DNA of 64,000 nucleotides from Ectobius pallidus (GCA_964059195.1 CAXKWD010000001.1:155484532-155548531); one strand, 5' to 3'. Shown: positions 1-12,465, counted from the stretch's first letter. Numbers and translations: made by a program. Notes: a model not told the origin generated them from the letters alone.

Positions 1-333
1 ATACTTTTTCGACCAGACAAGGACATGAAGGGCCTCTCCGGATGAGTGATCAGCCCAATGCCGGGGCCACCTCCGAGACAGCACGAACATATATGACGAG
101 ACACACCATTCACACACACACACTCAAAACAAGGTGAGGATGGGTTGAAGTTGATAATGACGGCCAGATGATATCTGGGGACCACAAGGGACTAAAGTTA
201 CCCGACAATTGTCTCACAGGTGAGGAAAAACCCCAGAAACACCCTCCTAGGTAACTTGTCCCGACCATGAATCGGACCCGGGCCCGCTGCGTGAGAGGAG
301 CGAACGCATCCCCTACGCCACAGCGGTGGATCC
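1..333 (-). repeat. tRNA-derived SINE, family A, copy 1 (cut by window edge)
   Basis: The same ~330-bp sequence recurs at 16500-16842, sharing blocks such as GATGAGTGATCAGCCCAATG and ACGGCCAGATGATATC. On the minus strand the end near 330 reads as a tRNA-like head, with an A-box-like CTGTGGCGTAGGGG and a degraded B box GGTCCGATTC near 270. A tRNA-like pol III promoter head joined to an unrelated body is the standard SINE design. The repeat runs off the left edge, so its far end is not seen. An (AT)n run at 350-371 follows it. Confidence 0.7.
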
Positions 334-371
334 AGTATCTATAGTAATGTATGTATATATATATATATATC

Positions 372-1065
372 TTTAATGCCATGTGTATAAATATTGGGGG
401 AACCAGAGCCTCCTCGTCCTTCCCTGAAATACGTCCCATTGTAACACTTTAAACCTATAGGCCTATGCTGTAACCGGTATTTTCAGTCTTCCCAGGTTTG
501 CTAAAGAACTTTCACAGTGTACTGTAGATACAAATTACTTATAAGAAGGAATGGAAGAACAATATTTCGTAACTAATGTGGTCGGGAGCTCTGACAGCAT
601 TACAATAAAGAATTATAAATTTATATTGTGGAAATTTAACAGATCTGAAGAGACATAGAACGCAACAATCTACGAAAAGTGCAAGAAATATAAATAAAAA
701 AGCTCCAAGGAAGATTTGGGACTCAAATACTACCAACAACTGAATTCATCATTCAGAGACCAATTGGTGAAGACATTTTAAGGAAATGTAGAATCAGTAT
801 TGAAAATGTAGAATAAGTATTGAAAATATAGGAAATAGAGAAGTGAAAAATTTCCTTACGTGCTGGCTATCGGTTCCAAAGTTTGCGGGTTCTATTCCGG
901 TCCGGGTTGGTGGCATTAATGGGTGGTAAATCGATAGTCACATGTCTATAGATCCTCGAGCATATAGAAGAACTCCAGAGGGACAGATTTTCGAATCGCT
1001 GACGACGATAGCAGGCCTATATATGAGTATACAACACTGTTACTCAAACAAATCAAACAATATAA
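372..1065. other. Intergenic, with possible degraded SINE head
   Basis: No gene is visible. Around 860-905 on the plus strand a stretch contains GCGGGTTCTATTCC, a B-box-like motif, after a plausible A-box region, so a short decayed tRNA-like SINE may lie here. A 20-bp direct repeat (GAAAATGTAGAATMAGTATT) occurs near 785 and 805. The rest is unremarkable AT-rich DNA. Confidence 0.3.
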
Positions 1066-1073
1066 CTTAGGTC

Positions 1074-1326
1074 CATAGGCGTAACCAGGCCGACCATATG
1101 GGGGGGGGGGTTATAACATCGGGACCCCCCAGGGAGAGGGGGGTTCGGGGGTCCTCCCCCGGAAAATTTTAAAAATTAAGATGCACAATAACGAGTTTTA
1201 AGCTTCCCACGCTTTATACTCATATTCAGTAATTTATAAGCAGACTTAAAAAAATTGTACAATTTTCCTTTTTTTAATCAATGGGGGGTTCAAACCCCCA
1301 AACCCCCCCCCCTCGTTACGCCTCTG
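1074..1326. mobile_element. hAT-type MITE, copy 1, with 8-bp TSD
   Basis: The 253-bp element begins CATAGGCGTAACCA and ends with the inverted match TCGTTACGCCTCTG. It is flanked by the exact 8-bp direct repeat CTTAGGTC at 1066-1073 and 1327-1334. Eight-bp duplications and 5'-CA...TG-3' ends are typical of hAT transposons. It has no coding capacity, so it is a non-autonomous MITE. The ends carry long G and C runs and the centre is AT-rich. A second copy is at 57969-58223. Confidence 0.85.
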
Positions 1327-1334
1327 CTTAGGTC

Positions 1335-2354
1335 TACCCATAACTTAAGCTGAGTGCGTATTCAGTCACTGTAAAGATGTAGTGCGGCCTATTCTTCGTT
1401 GGAGTTATTCGGCATTGCTAATCAAGATAGCCACATGTCCAGTGTTAAATGCAGGTTTGTATTTACGCCTGCAGTGGATATATACTTGACTGACTTGAGG
1501 ATAGGTGTTTAGAGTACTTGAGATGGATTGTATGGAGGTTCTCTGTTATGACCATGCCTGTACTTGACGTGTCGTGTGTACAGGCTCTCTGTAATACAGG
1601 CCGGCACTGAATAATTAACTGTAATTGCCTTCGTGATTATTGAGATCTCTATCACCAGCGCTGCCTGGCGGCACCAATACTCTAAATCCTCTCCAAACAT
1701 GAGAGTCATCAGTTGAATTGGAAGAATCACAGCAGCCTGCCTAAAGCATCTATTGGTTCGTATCTTCTCTTTTTCTTCCTCCCTCTCTCATCTTTCTTTC
1801 TCCTTCTCTTTGTTGTGACTCTTTGTTGCGACTCTCCCGTATATTCTTCCAAGATAACCCCGTAGATCGTTATTTTCAGTTTATGGGTACTGCAATAATT
1901 AATTTGGGATACTTTTCTGTTAGAAGAATATTAAAAATGTAGTCTACAAAGAATATAATTTTTGTTTTACATCTTAAAAATGTATTCTAAGAATGTAATC
2001 TTTTTGTGTGCTGAGAAGACGGCCAGTGCAATTACGTATCTAGATATTTCAGCTTCACTTCCTTGATGGAACAATTTTCTATCAAGATAGAGTTCCACCA
2101 CACTTTGCTAACATTGTTTGCACACTCTTGGCCTAATAATTCATATCAATTAGCATTACCTGGCCTACCAGATCACCAGAACTAACAACACCTGATTTTT
2201 TTTCCAGTGGGGGTTTGTTAAAGACCCGTAGGCCTATATGATTTGGCAGCACACCAGTACATAATTTGGCAGAGTTACACGAAACAATTTATGCTGCTGT
2301 CACCATGTCACACCACAAATGCTTCAAAACACATGAGTCAAGGTTGAGTACCTG
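1335..2354. other. Intergenic / possible LINE 5' UTR
   Basis: No convincing gene or repeat. A pyrimidine-rich stretch lies at 1760-1815. The last few hundred bases may be the 5' untranslated region of the LINE that follows, but its 5' boundary cannot be placed without a second copy. Confidence 0.3.
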
Positions 2355-2429
2355 TTGGACATTTCTCATACAGAAGCTTCGCTGGTGGAACGTGGTGGTG
2401 AACGGACGTCTCGTGCATCGCTCCCGACT

Positions 2430-2945
2430 ATGACTGGGATTGGCAGTACAGCTAATGAACCAACTGTGCCTACATCATGTAAAAAATGTAGAGCTAAGCT
2501 AAAAACAGGATTAAAATGTAGCAACTGTAATAACTATTATCATCAAAGTTGTGCTAAACTTGTGAGCAACATGATCTTCATTGACGAAAACACTATAGAG
2601 TGTTGCGAGAAGAAACAAATCGACGATACGTTAGAAGCCGACATTGATGAAGCATTTCAGTCTGCTCTTAGCGAAATAAGTGATAGTGATAATAAAATTG
2701 ATATTCGTGTATTTAACTATTTGATGAAACAAAAGGACAAAGTTGTATACGAACAGCAAGAAAGAATAAAGCTCCTAAACCAACATGTGGATCTTCTAAC
2801 CAAACTCATAGAAATGAAGACTAACGTAAACAAGGACAAATCAGAGGTAATGATTAACAACAATGGTAACTTTGAAACAGTGGTGAATATACTCATAGAA
2901 ATGAATACTCTATTGGAATGTACAGAGCATGTCAAACAAGCTTGA
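2430..2945 (+). CDS. LINE ORF1 protein with PHD-like zinc finger and coiled coil
   Basis: The open frame starts near 2355, but its first ATG is at 2430, giving ~171 residues. A zinc-binding module CKKCRAKLKTGLKCSNCNNY, followed by an H-x2-C pair and a later CC, matches a PHD finger near the N-terminus (roughly residues 12-60). An acidic stretch follows, then a heptad-like segment (EQQERIKLLNQHVDLLTKLI) predicted to be a coiled coil for trimer or dimer formation. ORF1 proteins of this group package the retrotransposon RNA. The frame is intact. It overlaps ORF2 by 17 bp at 2929-2945 in a different frame. Confidence 0.7.
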   Translation: MTGIGSTANEPTVPTSCKKCRAKLKTGLKCSNCNNYYHQSCAKLVSNMIFIDENTIECCEKKQIDDTLEADIDEAFQSALSEISDSDNKIDIRVFNYLMKQKDKVVYEQQERIKLLNQHVDLLTKLIEMKTNVNKDKSEVMINNNGNFETVVNILIEMNTLLECTEHVKQA

Positions 2946-5682
2946 TTATATTACATCTCTACTTAATGAGCACAATGTTGACATCTTGAATATAACTGAA
3001 CACTGGCTTAGTAAGGACGAATTACTTCTGATTAAAATTCCTGGTTATTACATCGCTGACTGTTTCTGTAGGAATCATGATGAACACGGAGGTACGGTAA
3101 TCTACGTTAAAAATGAAATTACAACATGCAGTGTCAATGAAGTTACAAACCTATCATCTAAATTCGACTTCGAGATAAGCTGTATATTTATTGAATCCTA
3201 CTCTCTCATATGTGCCTGTTTATATCGCAAACCTGACAGAAGTAAGCTTGCCTTTGACAATTTTGTGGACAATCTTAATGATATGTTTAATTCAATGTAT
3301 AATTTTAAGTCTAACATAAATATCGTCCTAGCCGCCGACTTCAGTGTTGACTTTTGTGTAAACACTAAGGAGGTGGGTGACCTTAGGACTCTGTTTAACG
3401 GATATGGTGCACGATCTGTAGTTTGTCAACCAACTCGACCTGGTGTAAATAATTCCCCTGGAACATGCATTGATAACATTGTTACAACGATACATAGTGA
3501 CAGACTTGATGTAGATGTTATACTTACTATATTCTCCGATCACAACGCTATCTTATTTGAAACAAGCTTAACTGAAAATTCTTCTAAGTCAACGACTGGT
3601 GAGAACACAAAATCATAAAGCCGTTTAATCAATAATTCTAGCATATGTTACTTTATGTCTCTCCTTGCAAATATTAGTTGGCTTCTGCTGTACAGCTTTG
3701 ACAACCTTAATGAAAAAGTTAACTATTTTACCTCAATATTAAATAACGCTATTGAAACTGCATTCCCATTAGTGCCCATTAAACGAAGTCGTGGAAACAG
3801 TTGTAAGTGGTATACAAGTGAGCTTAGAAATCTAAAAGATATAATCTCTACTATAATTTAGTAACCCATCATGGAATGGTTGAATTTAAAGATACGTATA
3901 AACGTTTTAAATATGCATACAAGAATGCTCTTAAATTGGCGAAAAGTGAATTTTATTCTAAAATAATAAATAATTCCAATAATAAGTCTAAAAGTACCTG
4001 GTCTGTTGTCACCGAACTACTGAACAAGGATTCGAAACCTCGGCATACTCCCAGTATTGACGCAGAAAAAATAAATCATCATTTTATCAATCAAGTAGAC
4101 GAAATTGCAAACCAGTTCAATGACAACAATAACTCATTTTCTTTTATAAATAATCTGACAACCTGAAACTATTTTTACTTTTAACCATGTTAAAGTGGAG
4201 GATGTTTATCTTGCAATTTCAAAGCTTAGGATAAGCTCTTGCACAGATGTCTATGGTCTGAGTCCAAAAATAATTAAATATGCCGCAAGTTTTATTTGTG
4301 AACCATTAACGCACATTTTTAATCTTTGTATTGATGAATGTATATTCCCTGATAACTTTAAGTATGTTAAAACCATTCCTATATATAAGAAAGGCAACCA
4401 ACTTGACTACTCTAACTATAGACCCATCAGTATAATTCCCACAGTCTCAAAGATATTTGAAATGTTGTTAAATAAGCAAATTACTAACTATTTCGAAAGT
4501 AATAATCTGTTTGTAAACCAATACGGCTTTAGATCCTCGCATAATACAATTGAAGCAATAGTTAAATTTTTGGAGAAATGTTTTGAAGCTTTAGAAAATT
4601 TCAAACTAATGAGTGGTCGTTTCTATGACTTCACCAAAGCGTTTGATACAATTTCCCATGATATTCTTTTAAAAAAATTGCAGTTTTATGGCTTTGACAA
4701 CTCCTGTATTATGTTTCTAAGATCTTATCTAAAAGGCAGGTATCAATCTGTTTACTCTAATAGTACAATGTCTCAGTTTATACCTGTTAAATTCGGTGTT
4801 CCCCAGGGCTCCATTCTTGGTCCCATACTGTTTATAATTTATATAAATGATCTCCCAGCTTGCATCGAGGATGAATGCCTTCATACTTTTATGTTTGCAG
4901 ACGATCTGGCTATTGGTCTTTCTCAAGAAAATCAGGCATTGTTGGAAATCAAACTCCATGAATCTTCATCTAAAATAATGGCATGGTGTGAAGCCAATAA
5001 GCTCAAGATTAACTCTAATAAGACTGTAGACATTAACTTCTCATTTAATAGACATAGCTTTGATTTGCATCCTTCAGTTAGGTTTCTCGGCATACACCTC
5101 GAAGCAGGTCTGGGCTGGAGTACACATACTGAATACCTTGCCAACAAACTGAGCAAAGCAATATTCATGATACGAATATTAAGACAAACGTTATTACGAG
5201 ACTCGCTAGTAATGGTTTACTTTGCTCACATGCATAGTTATCTGAGCTATGGGACTCTCTTGTGGGGCAATCACACCTCAGCTTTGAAACTGTTTATTCT
5301 TCAGAAAAGAGCTGTGAGAATGATATGTGGTGTACCTTCGAGAACTCACTGTAAGCCACTTTTTACGGAACTAGGAATACTTACCTTGCCATCAATGTTT
5401 GTTCTGGTCTGCCTTTTGTACGTTAAACGCAACTTGCATAACGTTTCCACATGTTCAGCAATTCATAACTATTCTACCCGTAATAGATCCAATATTTATT
5501 TAAGAAAATTTAATTATAGCACAACTATGAATAGTTTTATATGCTTGGCTTTTAAATTTTATAACTTCTTACCAACTGAAATAAGAAATATGTCATTCAA
5601 TATGTTTAAAACATCAGTCAGAAAGACAATGTTGGCAAACCCACTGTATAGCGTCCATGACTTTTATAATATTAAATTTTAA
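2929..5682 (+). pseudogene. LINE ORF2: endonuclease + reverse transcriptase, broken by one stop and two frameshifts
   Basis: Endonuclease (2929-3618): motifs TEHWL, GGTVIYVKN and SDHNAIL are visible, but the usual GDFN motif reads ADFS. A TAA at 3616-3618 interrupts the frame, which continues at 3655-3861. A frame change gives 3876-4166 and a second returns to the original frame for the RT (4195-5682). The RT has IYKKG, NYRPIS, a D-FTKAFD motif A, GVPQGS motif B and FADD motif C, followed by a C-terminal thumb region. The conserved endonuclease start NVQS lies upstream of the first in-frame ATG, after a TGA at 2901-2903, so the original start used the ORF1 overlap, a frameshift or reinitiation. 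The breaks make this a pseudogene. Confidence 0.85.
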
Positions 5683-5788
5683 ATATTTCTTAAATTACTG
5701 TTTTAATAATGTTATAAATTAAATTAAATTGTATTCTAAACCACGACATCTCAATCTGTACATTATGTATGGCAATGAGGAAAATAAA

Positions 5789-5844
<56 letters not shown>

Positions 5845-5847
<3 letters not shown>

Positions 5848-8253
5848 GGAGCCACGTTGAGGTTTGTGGAACATATGGAAACAAAACTTACCACTTTCCA
5901 CTCTTTGTAGCAATTGGTTTCATGTATAGACCTGTATTTGTTCAGGAGTTATAGCTATTTCATTTATCATACTGATAAGCGGAACACTCTGTATAATTTT
6001 CCTTCTGTCCCATTAGATCTGCAAGGAAAATTATCTTACAGGTTCTTAGAAATTGGTTTATACAAGAAGGAAAGAACACTTGATGCATATTTATGTTCAT
6101 AAGAATTTATTTGTAAGCTATTCTCGAGTTACGGATGTTCCTGTATGTTACGTAAAAGTGTTTTGTTTCCTACGACTATTATACTAAATCCCTCTCTTAC
6201 GTTGGTTAGTTTTTTCCTTCTGCTTCCTAATATACTTCCCGCTTTTCTGACACAATTGCCTTCCTTACTTTTATTCTCTATTCTAAATATATATTTTTGT
6301 CTTGGGTAGTATATATAGAATTTTACGTATGGATAGCTTTTTTGAAAAAGGAATAAAAGAGAGTGTAGTCACTCTCCGTAGTGTAGTCACTTGGGAAAAC
6401 CACCCAAGCTATTGCAGAGCCTCCAAGCGGTCGAGATGCACAGTAGTTTGCTGGACTCCTTGCATTTTCGTGCGTTACATCAGAGCAAAAGTGGGACATA
6501 TAACAGTGTATTGATGAAACAATAATATTAGCGAGAGGGAGAGAAAGCTGGTGTTGTGACTTTAAACTTAATTGAAAGAAGTCATGGTATGTACAATTCC
6601 AAATACTTTGAGGAAAGTGTTTTAAATAAAAATTATATTAAATTTTAGGCCTTATTAACTTTAATGAAGGAATTACTAATTAGCATATCTGTATATAATA
6701 TGTATTATATATATATTTTTTTTTTAAACATAGAGCGACTCGATGATGTATGATTTGAGAAACATGAAATGGGAATCCAGCATTCCCCATTGTGATTGGT
6801 AAGAACTCCGAAACAACTCTCACACACATTGTCAGGTTTAAGGTTTTAAATGCGCAACTTCCCGAATTTGATACCTCCACCACGTTATCGTCTTAGCCAA
6901 CCTAATTGGTCAAGATATTTCGGATTTACAATAATAGTGCAAGAGAATACACTCACAAAAGGTTTTCCCATTCGCAAGTACAGCACGTGGCAGGTTACCC
7001 TGATGGAGATATAACAGCACAGGAAAGGAAGAAAGCCGGCCAACTCCAAGGGTTTCGCATTATAACATTCATTATCTTGGAGGAAGAGTTTCACTACGAA
7101 TGGGGAAATAAAAGCAGAGGTTTTCTGTACTTTCTGCTTCTTCTTCTTTGTGACGTGTTATGGAAAGCTTTCACGCTCGCTGATCCCACAAAGTCAAGAA
7201 AAAAATCGTATTAGGGAGTCGCTCAACGAGACTCTGCTGCTTCTTCTTCCTTTTCCTCTTTTGGTCAAATGCGCACTTGCATCCACAAACATAAGAGTAA
7301 GACACGATCTCTGAGAAAAGCATCTTCTCCTTGTATACATAAGCAATATTCTACATGAAAGTTACACTCTAAATTATGCATAATAATTTCACAATTTATG
7401 GGAGCTGGGTTACACGAACGGGAATAGAACGATATTCGAGTGAGGGACAGTATATATTCTTTAATCATTCAATCAATTAATCAATAATAGCTATTCAATA
7501 CGGTGAACAAGTTTCAAGGGTACCAATTTCAAAAAGTACTGGCTATTTTAATATTGGCGGCAATCGATACATCGGTTCCTTCAGTACGCGTGCAATTAGT
7601 CACAATGCTGAATAAAATAATTCTTAAGTCAATATTTAAGAATAAAAAGTAAGTATATAGACAGCTAAGACTGAAGTGGTCATAATCAACCAAGTTGAAA
7701 CCTAAATTAAATCCTTTCAGCAAAAGTTGTCTGTGTCCTTCGACCCAACAATATCATAGTTTATGACGAAGTAGACCATGGGCAATTGGCCTGCCCCTGG
7801 TCACACCGTCATTTTTTTTAAATACACTTGAACAGATTCTAGCTGTAAACTTCTTCGGTCATGAAATGTGATCTTCAAAATTATATCATCAAAACCACTG
7901 TGTATCTGTTTAGAATATTTTTTTAAAAATTTATCCATTTATTTATTTACCTATTTACTTGTATTTATGCATTTACGATTATAGGCCACTCGACAACCTT
8001 GGGGAATTAGGCTCCACTTTTTAATTACTCATTCCAGGCCGGCATTTGCCTCTTAGAATAAGGCAAACCCCGTAAATCCCAGTATCATCTATTTAATTTG
8101 AACTTTTGACTCCAGATTGTAAATAATAGACCGCTACCGCCTCTGCCTCCTAGCATGTTAAATTTGCTCTTGTGAACTTCGTTTTTCGTTGTTAAACTTT
8201 TAGTACTAGACTATCGCTTAAGTTACACGAAAGAAGAAAAGCATTTATTAGAA

Positions 8254-8257
<4 letters not shown>
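5845..8257. other. Intergenic
   Basis: No gene is recognised; open frames here are short and lack family motifs. Low-complexity AT runs occur around 6697-6725 and 7920-7975. Confidence 0.4.

Positions 8258-8296
<39 letters not shown>
8258..8296. repeat. (AAT)n microsatellite
   Basis: About 13 uninterrupted AAT triplets, with further imperfect AATAATAA sequence up to ~8330. Confidence 0.95.
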
Positions 8297-9092
8297 CTAA
8301 TAATAGTAATAAACTTCATAATAATAAATAACTTTATGAGACTTATGACATACTTATACCGAAGAAATTTAGCAAGCATTATACGGTGATTTTGTAAACT
8401 TGAATAATGAATTATATTTTAGCTGATTTAAATATTACCAACAAGTTCATTTCGAATTCTTCGACTGATTCTTGAAGCATGCGTAATAGTTCACTTGGAC
8501 ATGACTCGCTTTTCCAGTAAGACTGGATGCCGTGCAGATGTGCTATACAATCTTAGAGAGGATGGGTTCGTCCTTCTGAAGCTGAAGGTGATCAAACATG
8601 CTATAAAAAAAGTCGCTACACAAGGGGAACCCACTCTTTTGTTAAATAAGAAATCATTGCATCAGGCTGATTTCCACTCAAGTCTGGCAGACCCCAAGCT
8701 CGTTACTTTCATTAAATCAGCTTTTATATTATATCCAAGACAAAACCTTTACTCTATGGAATATATCATGAACAGTACAATTTAATAAAATATATTTCGG
8801 ATTGTACGCACAATCGGTTAATCGAATATTCGATAAACTGTATATGGATTCTAAGAATCTTTAGTCGTATTTAGTCACTGAATTCATCTTGTAAGAGACT
8901 TCATGTCATATAACAAAAGGAAGAAAACATAATAAGATAGATACTGTTCTTATATTACTGAATTTTATAGAGATCATGAACTTATACACTTTCAAAATTG
9001 AATTACTTTTATTGCTAGATGGTTTTATTCTCATTATTGTTAAGATTCAAACGACATAATACAATCAGAACACTACTCGCCAATGCCAAGGG
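8297..9092. other. Intergenic with one unrecognised ORF
   Basis: A plus-strand frame from ATG 8501 to 8785 (~94 residues, moderately hydrophilic with lysine-rich patches) has no family I recognise. It lies 300 bp upstream of the endonuclease relic on the same strand, but does not show the CCHC motif expected before that domain. It is probably chance or decayed transposon. Confidence 0.25.
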
Positions 9093-9494
9093 GTGAACGA
9101 GGAAGTTCACTGTGTTGCCGAGAACTCAGGTCACCGCAGAATAGATGTCATCGCGATTAACAGAAAGAAGAAATCCAAAGAAACTGTTGAGCTTAATATA
9201 AAACTTGAGACTTCCTCTTGCGAGCTAGTTGAGGTGGCTTCTGAAAAGAAACGTACCTACGAGTTTGCTGCCCTCTATTTTCAAAACCCGAATCAAGTTC
9301 AAGAGATTGTAGTAACTGGTCTTCTTCTGGGTGAAAGAGGCAACATTCCTATCTTCTCCCGCAATTGGAAACTGAAGTCTAAGCTTCCTAAACAACAGCA
9401 ACAAATATATAGTACGAAAATTACAACATTTCAAAATGATAATCTATTACGATTATTTTTGTGTTTTGTCCTGAGTCTAGACACTTATTTTTAA
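9093..9494 (+). pseudogene. Relic of an R2-like retroelement C-terminal endonuclease domain
   Basis: The 133-codon open stretch has no ATG at its start and reads like the C-terminal restriction-like endonuclease region seen in many insect R2-like retroelement proteins. It has EVHCVAENSGHRRIDVIAIN, then a diverged segment, then TYEFAALYF and VTGLLLGERGNIPIFSRNWK. In intact relatives the R-R-I-D-x-I-A block is followed by a DPTIRFE-like acidic strand, which here reads ELNIKLE. No reverse transcriptase is seen upstream, so this is a short 5'-truncated fragment. Assignment is by remembered sequence pattern and is moderate. Confidence 0.5.
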
Positions 9495-11461
9495 TGACAC
9501 TTTTTTCAATGTTTGTCTGAAATATCTGTCCAGTTACGAATTTAATTATAGGTGACAAGTGTTGATCGGTTAGCCTTGATCTCTGAGACGTTTTTGTTGA
9601 TTTCATGAAGAAAAATATGCCAAACTGTTCACACACACATCGGTAGAACCGAACATTGCTATAATCTGTGTAGCAAACTTTCTGAAGTTTTTAAGCTTTT
9701 CAGGAAGTATCCCCAAAATCGCCAGTTAAAAACTGAAACGAAATTTTGGCCAAGTTATGACTATCCTTCGTGCGGGCCGCTGGTGTGCTGATAAGCGTCA
9801 TCTACAATATGTAATAAAAACATTCGGGAAGGTAACACAGAAAACTGTTATATCTGCATAGGGGTCCTCTTCAGCCTTAACTCGTATTGACCGCAGAATT
9901 TGCGGTAGTCGTGCGCTTCTAAACCATACAACTCTGCTACACTAGCTGTGGTCAACTTCATATCGACAACAAATAAAATGCCGAGCGCAGAACAAGCTTA
10001 CAGGGAATAAACCGGCAGACGGAAATGTTAAACTCAAAATGAATACTACAGAACCCTGACACCATGAAATTAATCATACGCACAGACACTGTAATAAATT
10101 TCAGTATTGATTGTTTGAAATCTTCAAGAGTGTTAGTAAAATTTTATCTGAAGAAATACATTTTTACATCAACTCTAACTTCTTGGTGAGCAAAAGAGTT
10201 GGCTTAAAAACAACCTATTGCTCCAAATTGTCATTATTGCTATAAAAGGTTCTATTTTGATATTTAGGAGCCACTTAACTTATATGGCTCTGATTCTTAA
10301 AAGCTTAAATGTTATTTGTACGTATGTATGTTTTATTTATTTGAAAATGAATACGATGCCAATTTTGACAATGTTAAAATAAATTCTTAGTCTGTCAAGC
10401 AATCCCCCTATGGGGAATACAGAAAGATTGTTTTTGCACATAAAAATAATTTCGGTAATAATTTAAAAAGTATTAAGCATTTACTGGGCATGAAAACAAT
10501 GTTCAGGGTAGTTAATATAAGTGAATTTGTGCTAAATGGAATAATAATTATTCGGAATAAATCATTTTTCCTATTATGCCAAAATAATTGCATCTCTTTA
10601 GAAAATTGTTAAATTAATGTTGTCCCATAATAATGAATAGGTTGTGAAAACTGTGTAACTACATAATAGATCTTAATTCTGAAATTAAAATAAATGAAGA
10701 TTAATAATTGCATAATAGAGTATAATAACCGACTGTGAAAACGACGCCTATAGATAAAGATTAAAAAGTGAACAAAATATAATGGTTTATAAAATGGAAA
10801 TACTAAAACATTTGAAATGATGGGAATTAAAATAAGCAAAAAACAAAAAGATGCAAAACAAAAATGCATTTAAAAAACAGGCAAAATAATAAAACAGAAA
10901 GAAAGAAAAATAACTAGAATAAACGTAGAAAAAGAAAATAGCATTTTAAAGATGTACAAAAAAATTAATGAATAAATCAAGAGCATAGAATGATGTAGAA
11001 TTAAACTCTTAAAGAGGGACAGATATAGTATACGATAGAAGGATGCTAAGGTAGAAAATTATTGGGAAGAAGTAGAAACAGAAAGATGAAAAAGAGGAAG
11101 ATAATAATGCAATAGTGTAAAGTTAGCAGAGGAGGTAAAAATAGTTCGGAAAAATAATAAGGACGACAGATAAATAAGTGGAAAAAAGAGAATATTCTTA
11201 AATGCAATAACGATAGTAAAGGAGCAAATAAAATAGTATTAGGAATGGAAAAAATTAAATCACCTTCTTCCGCAGGTAAAAATGGCCAGTGCAAAAGAAG
11301 ACACAAAAATGGTGTTTAAGTTTAGAGGAAAGACAAACAGATAAGAAAAACTAGTCTGGGCGGAAAAGCGTAAGTGAAGATCACATAAGGAACATCCTTC
11401 AAATTATTTGAGGTAGATTCGGACACGGAATCTCAAACAGTTGCAACGCTTACCCGGCGAA
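9495..11461. other. Intergenic; includes a purine-skewed AT-rich tract
   Basis: No gene is recognised. From about 10610 to 11350 the plus strand is strongly A/G-rich, which produces pyrimidine-rich minus-strand open frames with Phe/Leu/Ser bias that are compositional artefacts. Confidence 0.4.
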
Positions 11462-11492
11462 GCCCAAGGCTAGTCATTGACAAGCCTTGGGC
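11462..11492. repeat. Perfect 10-bp stem hairpin
   Basis: GCCCAAGGCT at 11462-11471 and its exact complement AGCCTTGGGC at 11483-11492 are separated by 11 bases. It is GC-rich against an AT-rich background. It could be a degraded MITE end or a small RNA hairpin; nothing distinguishes these. Confidence 0.5.
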
Positions 11493-12465
11493 GACACAAG
11501 CTTCCGCCTTCAAATTTAAACAGTTTTTCTCAAGCTATTTGCCACCACAGACATCATAAAAGTTATCGTCTCTCTCACTTGTTCTATTCTATACGAAAAT
11601 GTGCGATTGTACGCCACTGTTAACAATGTCGAAATAATTCAATCTCTCTAGCTTCGTGAAAATGGATAATCGCATATATTTAGCTGTAATTTCCGTTACA
11701 AACGGATTCAATAACTCCAAACGCAATTATTGTAACAAAATCTTCGCTTTGTGCAGCAAATTATTACATTTCCTCGTTCAGCATCCAACAATTCTATAGT
11801 TTATTCTTACATTTCCTGATTGCAATTCGCAATTGCAATAGGCAAAGAGGACTTACACTACACAATAATGATAATTATTATAATAATTATTTAATAATAT
11901 TATTACCAATAGTATTTTAATGTTATATAACAATGTATAGATATACAGTTCCAATTGTATATAATATTATACAGTCTTTGGACAAGACAAAATTATGAGT
12001 AATAATTCAAAACAGCAAACAAATAGTTATTTTCTTGCCGATCAATGTGGTAATGAAATGACAAATATTGAAAGTTGTATTATTATTGAAAGGCAGATTA
12101 ACAAAAAAAACCTTTGCAGTGCAAACACAGTTATATTTACAATACATAAGTTACAATGTAAAACTTTCTATGCATCTGAAGATAAAGAATCGCTTGCTAG
12201 CGTTTAAATTCTTCTGAAACAGGGTGTTACTATTATTTATTCTAGCAGGAGCATGCGGTTTCAACCGCTATACGTTATTAAATTAATTTTTTAACGGCAA
12301 ATTAATTATAATAGACACTGTTTTTTTTAATTAATGAATTACATAATTTTATATATAATTATATTGTTAGAAGTGGTAAACAATTAATCAAAACAACTAA
12401 AACGAACCTTAGATTCATTAGCCTTACTCTTACAAGGAAATCATTCATAAATAAATAAATCTATA
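11493..12465. other. Intergenic
   Basis: AT-rich sequence with many short AT palindromes (11870-11960). A 70-codon frame at 11995-12207 has no recognisable motif. No gene seen. Confidence 0.35.

Larger units (their letters stand above)
2355..5844 (+). mobile_element. CR1-group non-LTR retrotransposon, nearly full length, inactivated
   Basis: The order is ORF1 with a PHD-like zinc finger, ORF2 with apurinic-type endonuclease and reverse transcriptase, a short 3' UTR with AATAAA at 5782-5787, and an (ATT)n tail at 5788-5844. ORF1 PHD fingers and short microsatellite tails in place of poly(A) are known in the CR1/L2/Crack/Daphne group, and the RT text (GVPQGSILGP, YINDLP, FADDLA) agrees. ORF2 carries a stop and two frame changes in the linker between endonuclease and RT, so this copy is dead, though both catalytic domains remain readable. 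No target-site duplication was identified. Confidence 0.85.

Noticed and set aside
5690..5954. Poly-Ile frames on both strands
   Set aside because: They come from the (ATT)n tail of the LINE.
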